Positions 56,401 to 64,000 of a DNA stretch of 64,000 bases are shown here, piece after piece (position 1 is the first letter of the stretch; every line of letters starts with the position of its first letter). Position numbers and translations under genes: made by a program. The notes below the pieces were generated by a model. It searched no databases. It was not told the origin of the DNA and saw only the letters and a program-made list of their open reading frames with translations. Where the stretch lies: assembly GCF_932526225.1 (NCBI RefSeq), contig NC_064039.1, positions 9,442,139 to 9,506,138 on the forward strand, given 5' to 3'. This stretch comes from Nematostella vectensis (taxonomy: Eukaryota; Cnidaria; Anthozoa; Actiniaria; Edwardsiidae).

Positions 56401-57239
56401 CACGTAGGCGACAACACTGTTGACCATCTCTTTGTCTTCCGCGGGCTCGAACATGGGCCCGGGCTCTCCGTTTTGCTCTGGCAAAGGACGAAGTTCGTAA
56501 CGCACGTACACCAAGTATTCCCTGCCTTTCTCCCACATGCCAGCGTCTATGCCCTCTAGAGCGCCGACTGTAATCTCGTCGCCCCTTTTCACCGAGGACC
56601 CGCCCATTCTTTGTTCTGAGCGTCCCTCCTCTTCTGATATTAGAGCTAGGGGGTCTGCGGGTGCCTTACCGACTACTGTTAAGAGTCTGTAGCGCCGATC
56701 CCGGTCAAGCATCTCCATCACTTCTGGCAGCAGAGAGTTCCCACGCAGTGCTTCTTGCTCGTGCGAGATCCACCAAACCGAGCCGTCGTCGCCGATATCG
56801 GGGCCGCGCACGACGGGCTTCGGCTCAACGACGCCTGCCTCGCCGAGGTTACGGATCTCTTCATAGGTGTGAGGCGTAATGCTTCTTCCTAACTTCGCAG
56901 CGCTTCCGTCTGGATACAAACGATGAACGCCGCCGACAAACAGCGAGTAATACTCGTCGCCGTTCAGCTTTTCTGTGCCCTTTTGCTTCAGCAGGGTCGA
57001 ACTCGCGCCAGACTTCCCCTTTGGGTGCCTCTGGCTTTTGGCCTTTTACTGGCCGCGCTTTCGCCGGTATGAGCGGCATGAGCAGCGTGTGCTTGACATC
57101 CTCGGGGATATCCGCGTCGAGAATGTTCTGCGCCACTCCTGCTAACACATAAGGTGCCTCACCATCAGGCATATCATTGAGAATCTCTTCTATGTAAGCG
57201 TCCACCCTAGTGGGTATACTCTCTGGGTGGCATGTCTCG
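53430..57239 (-). pseudogene. B-family DNA polymerase / SF1 helicase / HNH-like fusion, heavily broken
   Basis: This minus-strand gene reads through at least seven breaks (about 56980, the poly(G) run at 55770-55787, 55400, 55260, 55060, 54890 and 54530, and one near 53640). In order: an N-terminal region with the segment YTQIHIPCHNNHAYAG; a polymerase motif-A-like DMRAVYLGCED; a thumb/palm part with the motif-C-like RVCTDAIYA instead of the usual DTDS; then Walker A GQGGSGKT, Walker B VIIIDECC, QVVCCGDYGQVLPW and the motif VI-like VYTGISRVR of SF1 helicases. The last 200 bp read as a zinc/HNH nuclease-like end (KCTVCG, SIDRLDDSQGH, CLSCNRRH) stopping at 53430. No clear ATG marks the start. 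Whether this is one polyprotein or adjacent genes is unproven. Confidence 0.7.
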
Positions 57240-57251
57240 GGGATGGGGACG

Positions 57252-57536
57252 CTACTGCCTAAAGCGACCTCTCAGCTCTGCTAGGACGAAGGGGAATACC
57301 CTTCGAGCCCGCTGTTCTTTGTAAACAAGCTTGTGTTTTACAGGGTTATTACCACAGGCCTCGCAGAGCCGAGCCTCGGACTGGGTCCCCACCCCACACC
57401 TTCTACAGGGATTAGGTTCGATTGCGCCCTTCCTCAACCTAGCGCGATGTATCTTGCAATGCTCATAGACGCAACTTTTCCCGCAGTGAGCTAAGCTCCC
57501 AACCGTGAGCCACTGACACAGGTTTTGACCTCTCAT
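57252..57536 (-). CDS. Small zinc-binding protein of the Polinton
   Basis: An open frame of 94 codons from ATG 57534-57536. It carries many Cys/His residues, including KSCVYEHCKIH, then PCRRCGVGT and ARLCEACG, fitting two treble-clef or zinc-ribbon-like knuckles, and a hydrophobic ending. It lies just upstream of, and in the same direction as, the polymerase gene and might be its detached N-terminus. A DNA-binding role in replication is inference. Confidence 0.5.
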   Translation of the reverse strand: MRGQNLCQWLTVGSLAHCGKSCVYEHCKIHRARLRKGAIEPNPCRRCGVGTQSEARLCEACGNNPVKHKLVYKEQRARRVFPFVLAELRGRFRQ

Positions 57537-57640
57537 AGCTTGCTCGCATATATCAATCCAAGGATAGGTCTAAATGGGCGTATAGTGTGTGAGAATTGAC
57601 TGCATTGCGCGTGCGACACCCCCTGCTAAGCATAGCTGGG

Positions 57641-58103
57641 TTCCCACACGTTACCACCCAAGGGGGGCCAGCCACCCTGTTATCGTTAGCGCTAGGCGCT
57701 AGGCTCCCCCCTTGCTTCCCCCAGCGCCTAGCGCTACCGAAAACGGGCACGCGCCGCCACCCCCTTAAAGTAAATGCTTTAAGCGACCCCTATAACACAC
57801 CCCTCTCCGCGGCGCGGCGAGCCGGGCGGCGGGCGCCAGTCGGTTTCACTGAAACCCCCCAGTCCCCCAGGCGGTATACCCCAGGCCTTGGGGGCCTACG
57901 AAAAGCTACGGAAAACGGGCTGGGGGGCGCGGCGAGCCGGGCGGCGGGGGCCTACATACACAGTTGCCCCAGTTGTTTATGTACGTGAAACCTTATCTGC
58001 TTCCCCAGACGGTATACCCCAGGCCACGGAAAACGGGCTGGGGGGCGTGGCGAGCCGGGCGGCGGGCGCCAGTCGGGTTTCACTGAAACCCCTCAGTCCC
58101 CCC
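57641..58103 (-). repeat. Right terminal inverted repeat of the Polinton
   Basis: This is the complement of the left repeat, with the same modules in the same order from the outer end. It differs by an extra insert of about 45 bp near 57945-58000 and lacks the long poly(C) tract. Divergence between arms is modest, mostly single-base changes and module gains or losses. Confidence 0.9.
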
Positions 58104-58109
58104 GTTCAA
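58104..58109. repeat. Right target-site duplication GTTCAA
   Basis: Identical to 44467-44472. It is followed by unrelated AT-rich host DNA. Confidence 0.85.
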
Positions 58110-58882
58110 AGTTTTACGATTCTGCTATCCCTGTGAGTCCGAAACGCCCCAAACCTATTTTGCAGTAAACCACAAGTCAACTGGACTCTTTAAAATAATA
58201 CAACGGATTGTATTTTCCTTTGTTTAAGGGTAGAGCTATCTCTTAGGGTTGAAAATTACTTTGACCACACCAAACGCGCTATTATATAGGGTTTGTGTTG
58301 CCGACGATCACCCACGTTTGTTATTATGGGAGTCCCTTTCCTTGGGGGAAACCTTTTCGTATTTCTCCTACGCTCACATTCATTCCTTCTGTCATCTTGC
58401 GACTGGGTTTTATCTAAAAAAATCATCAGTAACTATCCAACAACTTGCCGTTATCCCCTTTTGTGACCAACATCACACAGTAGAACGCCGCCCCGTGCAT
58501 TTGGGTTTCACTTTTCCACACATTTTCGAATTGTTTTTTTTATGTAGGACTCCACGAGAGAGAACAAACAAGCACATTTCAGCCAAAATTAGATGGAAAT
58601 TCGTGTCTTATTATTAAAATTTCGCCCAACAAACACTATTCCTACCGACCCTGGCACTTCTAGGCTTTGTTAAGCATGGTCAAAGTTTATGGGACTCCTG
58701 CGGTTTGGAAGCCGCGCATTACAGCTGGCGCATCTTCTCTTCTTCATTACCGCTGACCGATTCACGTGTAGTGAAAGAACCTCTCCGTAGCAAAGAAAAA
58801 TAATTTTTATTTGAAATACCCTCTAACTTCGCAAAAAGACAATTACTTTTTGAAAGCATCGTTTACGAGATATTCTTACAAA
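58110..58882. other. Upstream region of DRG1
   Basis: This host DNA between the Polinton and the DRG1 start codon should contain the DRG1 promoter and 5' UTR. I see no supported coding region. No canonical TATA box was chosen. Confidence 0.45.
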
Positions 58883-60849
58883 ATGGGAATCCTCGAGAAA
58901 ATTAGCGAAATTGAAAAGGAGATCGCCAGAACTCAGAAAAACAAGGCGACAGAGTACCATCTCGGTCTGCTGAAAGCCAAGCTGGCAAAGTATAGAGCAC
59001 AGCTACTAGAGCCCGCGAAGGGCTCAAGCTCAGCTAAAGGCGACGGATTTGATGTGATGAAGTCGGGAGATGCTCGTGTCGCGTTGATTGGATTCCCTTC
59101 TGTCGGCAAATCCACGCTGCTGACTAAACTAACCCAAACCCAGAGTGCCTGCGCGTCTTACGAATTCACCACACTAACCTGTATTCCCGGGGTAATTAAC
59201 TACAACGGGGCAAACATCCAGTTACTTGATTTACCTGGTATCATTGAGGGTGCGGCGCAAGGCAAGGGGCGTGGTAGACAGGTGATCGCTGTGGCGCGCA
59301 CAGCAGATCTGGTGTTGATGATGTTAGATGCGTCGAAGGGGGAAATTCAGAAAAAGCTTCTGGAAAAGGAACTGGAGAGTTGTGGGATTCGTTTGAATAC
59401 CAAGAAGCCAGAGATCTACTTTAAGATCAAGAAAGGTATGAGGCTTGGTTATAGGGTGTTTGATAAAAAGCATACCTGTCAACCTGTCAAGGGGTGGGGT
59501 ATATTAATTAGGGGTGGGTATACTATCGCAGGCTTCTAGACTATAGAAAGCTCTCACTCAGAAATCCACTTATATATCTCACGAGGGCGTTACATAAATT
59601 ACGCTACGTAAAGGAATTATTGTTTTAATTATTTTGATAGAAAATAGGCAAAATGCTGATTTTCTATAGAATTATTTTTCTAAAGCAATAAAAGTAGAGC
59701 AGGAGAAGAGGTCCAAAATCTTGAGACTCCCGTCTAATGCGGGAGAGTTGAAAGGTATGATAAGGTGTTGTTTTGGGGTGGTGTATCATGCAGTGTGGTG
59801 GTACGTGGCTCTGTTAGAGGTTTTATCAGTAAGCTAAATGAGGACAATGTTGATGAAACTTGTCTTTTGTGCGCATGTTGTGCGCATCCTCAACAATACT
59901 TTCTTGGTTGGCTAATTAGGAAAACATTACAGAAGAAAAGAATACAATTAAGAAGGTGTCTAGTCAACATTGTATGCATTAGCTCCACTTTTCTATACTG
60001 TATATAAACTGATATAGACTTGTAAGTGTATGTTTACTGGTAGTATTGTTGCTTTTAAAGAATGTTAGACAGGCCACCATTTTACACTTCCAAGTAATAA
60101 CGAGCTATCCATTATTGTTATCCAAGTATGGATGGTTGTTTTGGAATCTTCTTGCAAATATACCTTTGTGTTTTAAAATACAAGCAAAAACTATTGAGTA
60201 GCTGGTTGACATTTTTGGTGTTGTTGTCAAGTGTTGTAATCTGATCTTTTAGGGAGATGCAGTTTTTACTTAACCAATCTTGAGGCCGTCTTTTCCATTT
60301 CCAGGTGGAGGTTTAAAGTTCAATTCAACCTGTAAACTCACCCATGTGGACGAAAAGCTGGTTCAGCTCATTTTGCACGAGTACAAGATCTTCAACGCTG
60401 AGGTTTTGTTCAGAGATGATTACACAGCAGACCAACTGATTGATGTGATTAGTGGAAACAGAGTCTATCTGCCATGCCTGTATGTCTATAACAAGGTCGA
60501 CTGCATCTCACTTGAAGAGGTGGATCGTCTCGCACGTTTGCCAGACTCTGTTGTTGCTAGCTGTGAGATGGAACTCAATTTAGACTACCTTTTGTACCAG
60601 ATATGGGAGTACCTCGCATTGATCAGAGTTTATACAAAGAAACGAGGTGAGCCTCCAGACTTTGTCGATGGTCTTATCCTACGCAGAGGAGCCACGGTGG
60701 AACATGTTTGCCATGTTATCCACAGATCTATTGTTGAACACTTCAAGTATGCACTTGTTTGGGGTACAAGCACAAAGTACAGTCCACAGCGTGTAGGAAT
60801 CAACCACATCATGAATGATGATGATGTCATCCAAGTTATGAAAAAATAA
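58883..60849 (+). CDS. DRG1: Developmentally regulated GTP-binding protein 1
   Basis: Two exons, 58883-59435 and 60305-60849 (phase 1 intron), give 365 residues against 367 in human. The N-terminal helix-turn-helix-like segment ([18 protein letters not shown]) precedes an Obg-type G domain. G1 is GFPSVGKST at 70-78, G2 lies in TTLTCIPG, G3 is DLPG at 116-119 and G4 is NKVD. A TGS domain ends the protein ([10 protein letters not shown] through [10 protein letters not shown]). DRG1 is a potassium-stimulated GTPase that associates with ribosomes and DFRP1 in the cytoplasm. All expected motifs are intact. The start MGILEKI is conserved in the family. The nearest upstream feature is the Polinton, about 770 bp away. 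Confidence 0.96.
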
Positions 60850-60924
60850 GACATTCCATTGAAAACATTCATTTCTGTTCAAGGAATTTATTTGCATTAT
60901 ATTGGCTAGAGACTTGGTCTACTA

Positions 60925-61095
60925 AACAATATCAATCATCAATTTCTGGATTTTGAAGTTATATTGATTACCATATTTTGCAATACAATCATATATTCAA
61001 GATTTTTTTTGCATTATATGGTCCTCTACAATATCATTCCTCAATTTCTCGATTTTAAAGTTATTATTGATTAGCATACTCTGCAATACAACCAA
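60925..61095. repeat. Tandem duplication of about 95 bp, two copies
   Basis: The text caatatcaatcatcaatttc, then gattttgaagttatattgat and gcaatacaatcatat recurs once, about 95 bp later, with several substitutions. It lies in the 3' flank of DRG1. Confidence 0.75.
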
Positions 61096-61404
61096 ATAGC
61101 CCCTACTCTTAAAAAAGCTTCAACCGTGAGTACTACGTTGATAGCTGATGTCATGACGGGCCTTGAACTATACTAGAGTATCAACTTACATAGAGTATAT
61201 TTTGGATTGTTGGTTTAATAGTATATAAGGAAGAATTTCAACATTGTTTGGTTGCTGGGGCACCATTGACTCATAGAGGTTAGCAATAATCTGGCTCTAG
61301 TGCTAGCTAGCATGAAAGTTACCAGTGCATCAGTAACCATACAATATTGTATACCATGCTCTTCTGACTTTTAATCAACAAATGTATTTATACCTAAGGG
61401 AGAA

Positions 61405-61866
61405 TTACTATTTCTTATCAGAAAACCTTTTACAAAATCATGCTTTTGCTTCCTACAGTAAAAATTGTTTCAACACATAAATTCCCTAAAATTCATTTCT
61501 AATAAAAAGTATATTTTGAATTGTTGATTGAATAGTATATAATAATGTAGTATTACTATACCTTATCAGTGTTTTTAAACATTTTTTTTCAAAATTATGC
61601 TTTCTGGTTATTACATCAAAAATTGTTTCAAAAAACATAACAATTCCTTAAAAATCCGTTTGTATTAAGCAGTAAATTTTGAATTGTTGGTTGAATATAT
61701 AATGTAGTATTACTATACTTTATCAGCATTTTTTAAACATTATTTTTAAAATTATGCTTTCCACATATTACCCCCAAAATTGTCTCACATTATAACACAT
61801 TACAATTTATTAAAAAATCATTATTTCTATACCTTATCAGCATTTATAAACATTTTTTTTTCAAAA
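61405..61866. repeat. Array of about 110-150-bp units abutting the CDADC1 stop codon
   Basis: Units containing taccttatcagcattt, a poly(T) stretch, aaaattatgctttcc, an aattgtttcaaaacata segment and gaattgttggttgaata recur three to four times. The last unit ends directly at the CDADC1 stop codon (61867-61869), so most of the 3' UTR of that gene is repeat. The interval 60850-61866 has no other supported gene content. Confidence 0.8.
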
Positions 61867-63664
61867 TTAGTCTTCCTCATTCTCATTCTCAAATGGAAGT
61901 TTCCGCTTTGCTCCATCAGCAGATGGTGGACTGGGCATTTTCTTCTTTTGTGACATATAGCCTTTGAGCTTATCCTTCTGAAGCATTTCTTTAAACACAT
62001 CATCTTTTGCATCATCATCATGTTCAGAGCCAGGCAAAATTACATGCTTGACTCCAACCTCAACAAGCATGTGGACACACTCCCTGCATGGAATCTTGCT
62101 GATGTACAATTGCGCAGATGATGTAAGACAGTCAGCTTTTCTGATTATTTGCTGATTCTTTGTTAAAACAGCATTTTCTGCCGCATGGATGATGTACGGC
62201 TTCTTGCAAGCTCTTCTTGGAAACTCCCCATATGTCGCTTTGGCTGGAAATCCACTCCACCCAATACTAATAACTTCATTCTCATACATAAGGACACAAC
62301 CGACTCCCCTTATTGGATCATCACTTCTCTGGGAGAGCATTTGAGCCAAGCGTGTCATGTGCAAAGCAAAGTTCTGCCAGCTGGGCTCAGAAGGGACTGG
62401 GGACTTTAACAATGGACATTCCTCAGAAGCTCCTTCGGGACCTGGGTTTCTGATAGGCTTGCTCTTGAGGTTGTGGTCTATTTCAGCAAACTCCACATCA
62501 TCTGGAACATCACCCTGTGATGTGTGTGCAATCCATTCCAGTAGCGTATCCATGTTTGTCTGCATTATGGCTACCATATCAGCATCGTCAAATGGCGGGG
62601 ACTGAAGAATCTGACTAGCTGTGTCTATCCAGTCACCATCAAAGTGGTCTTTTTTTAATTTTTCTTTAAAGAGCTTTATTGCATCCTCATCGTGGGTTGG
62701 GGTCCAGGGAGATGTTTTCTCCTTTAGTTCCTGGAGTACAACTTTATTGACTTCAGGAATAAATGGGGAAAGACCCACTGAAGCCACCTATGGATACACA
62801 AGGAAGTTCTTATTTTTTATCATTCAGTTAAGCTGCATAAAAAAAGAGATTGTTGTATCTGTTCGCCATCTGCGTCCAGCATGTGCTGCATTTAATTTTT
62901 TTTCATCTTTTACTTTGGTTCTGTCTCTGTAAAACTTCTAGAATCATGATTTTTCAGTTTTGCACTCTTCGATAACAAGAAATTGCAAAAGATAGACATC
63001 AAATCACACCATGAATCCAAAGTTTTGTTCAGGAAGCTATTTCGCTGCACTAAAAAATGTTGTGAGAGTGCAATATGACTGGATGAATCATTTACTCCAC
63101 ACAGAAAGCCTGAATTTGAGATAATAAAAAAGATGCATGGTCTGCATGCTGCCAAGGAAGAAATCACGAACAGAAACAATATATTTATGTGGCCTAATAC
63201 ACTAGTTTTTAAACTTATTTGTTTAATCTACCCCTCACTTTCAATCAAAGAATATAGTTATGTCCTTTTATTCTCTTGGATCAGCCCTTTAGTTAAAACA
63301 CTTCACCTTACAGTGACTTCACATTCAGGGAACAATCCATATAATTTTGTTTGATACCTTCTTCCAATAATTTTACTCACAATAAACAGATTATCAACAG
63401 CCTTGATATCCTGGGGGTCATTAACTTCCGGTTCAGTAGGGAGATAATAGACCTTGACCACGCCCGCCTGTATCAGCAGCTTGGTACAATATGAGCAGGG
63501 CCTCCGGGAGAGGTACACAGTGCACCCCTTGTATCTCTCCTGACCAAACTTGTAAAGGCCAATCACACCGCCGTGAACATCATTGCGGCTACAGTCCACA
63601 GATAGTGCTCTATCACTTGGAAGAACTATTACGGAACCAACTTTGTTGGGCCTTGCTTGATTAC
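61867..63664 (-). CDS. CDADC1: CDADC1-like cytidine/dCMP deaminase-domain protein, 5' end not found
   Basis: Two exons are supported: 63381-63664 (enters at phase 1) and the terminal exon 61867-62787. The first encodes a deaminase domain with a degenerate HGG in place of HxE and an intact PCSYC zinc pair. The second holds another deaminase domain with IIHAAENAV and PCREC, then a Lys-rich tail with KRKLPFENENEED at the end. Two tandem deaminase folds with a degenerate first one is the architecture of CDADC1. The second domain's HAAE differs from the canonical HxE by placing Ala at the catalytic position. Earlier exons lie upstream (to the right), probably outside the window. I take 63381 as the donor because it preserves phase 0. 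Confidence 0.82.
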
Positions 63665-64000
63665 CTTTAAGAAAATAGATATTGTTAAAGCAATTTCAGT
63701 TATTTTTTTGCATATAAAGCCTTCAGGGAACTGAATTGAATAGATTACAGTTTTTCCAGGCGCATTCCCAGGATTACAAGGATTCCCAGTCATAGGTATC
63801 ATATTGAAAAAGCATGGTATTTGAAGATTCCTTAATAAGAAATGACCCACTTTTTGGCTGCCAGGGGGGGGGGGTGTGCACCCTGCGCCCCCCCCCTGTG
63901 TACAAACATGGTTTTTTGCACAAAACTGTCAAGGAACCACAGGAAGAACATCTTTCAAGGCATAAATAACAGGCGTGCAGTAAAAAAGCTGCCTTTTTAA
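63665..64000. other. Intron or 5' part of the CDADC1-like gene
   Basis: No further exon could be identified. The block includes a G9-tgtgcaccctgcg-C9 segment at 63865-63897 that could form a strong hairpin. Confidence 0.4.

Larger units (their letters stand above)
44473..58103. mobile_element. Polinton/Maverick-type virus-like element, 13.6 kb, decayed
   Basis: The element has inverted termini of about 460 bp and a 6-bp target duplication. It encodes the defining set: retroviral-type integrase, B-family DNA polymerase region, FtsK/A32-like packaging ATPase and a major-capsid-like protein. Gene density is high, with overlapping or abutting frames on both strands and no introns, unlike the host genes. 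GC content and CpG density are visibly higher than in the flanking DNA. Most genes carry frameshifts or stops, so this is an inactive copy. At 13.6 kb it is short for the class (commonly 15-20 kb), and no adenovirus-type protease was found. It could equally be called an endogenous adintovirus or Polinton-like virus. Confidence 0.93.

Overview
The window is intron-rich animal nuclear DNA. It has GT-AG spliceosomal introns, long AT-rich introns, many small dispersed repeats and five recognisable or well-modelled conserved animal genes. The gene content and the mix of poly(G) tracts, MITEs and a Polinton suggest an invertebrate. An anthozoan cnidarian such as a sea anemone is my best guess, but nothing in the sequence fixes the species.

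Layout, left to right. At 937-2781 (+) is a three-exon gene for a small secreted cysteine-knot protein of Trunk/PTTH type. At 4760-9133 (+) is a four-exon single-pass membrane protein with a Cys-rich ectodomain and two cytoplasmic PPxY motifs. At 10865-16223 (-) is a six-exon SIRT2/SIRT3-class sirtuin with a long Ser-rich tail. At 19124-22352 (-) is a six-exon calumenin/reticulocalbin EF-hand protein ending HEEF; its promoter carries a TATA box and an ER-stress-element-like site. At 24285-44151 (+) is PAN2, the deadenylase catalytic subunit, in 30 exons that I could phase without conflict to 1140 residues. At 44473-58103 is a complete-ended but decayed Polinton/Maverick-type virus-like element. 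At 58883-60849 (+) is the two-exon DRG1 GTPase. At 61867-63664 (-) is the 3' part of a CDADC1-like deaminase gene that runs toward or past the right edge.

The Polinton/Maverick-type element is 13.6 kb and sits between the 3' end of PAN2 and the 5' end of DRG1. It is flanked by a perfect 6-bp target-site duplication (GTTCAA) and has about 460-bp GC-rich terminal inverted repeats built from smaller repeated modules. Inside are a capsid-like cluster (major capsid-like protein, FtsK/A32-like packaging ATPase, a second jelly-roll-like protein and several small membrane proteins), a retroviral-type integrase, and a long opposite-strand gene. That long gene combines a B-family DNA polymerase region, an SF1 helicase and an HNH-like C-terminus. 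Genes abut or overlap tail to tail. Most are broken by frameshifts or stops, but the ATPase, one membrane protein and a small zinc-finger ORF remain open. I found no adenovirus-type protease.

The most unusual pattern in the host DNA is that tandem arrays repeatedly straddle exon-intron junctions. In PAN2 the donors of exons 13, 15, 16 and 18 and the acceptors of exons 28 and 30 lie inside tandem duplications, and exons 5, 19 and 26 have nearby partial copies. In the calumenin gene the exon 4 donor is copied six times at a 50-bp period. CDADC1 has an array that starts at its stop codon. This multiplies near-identical splice sites and may be a general process in this genome.
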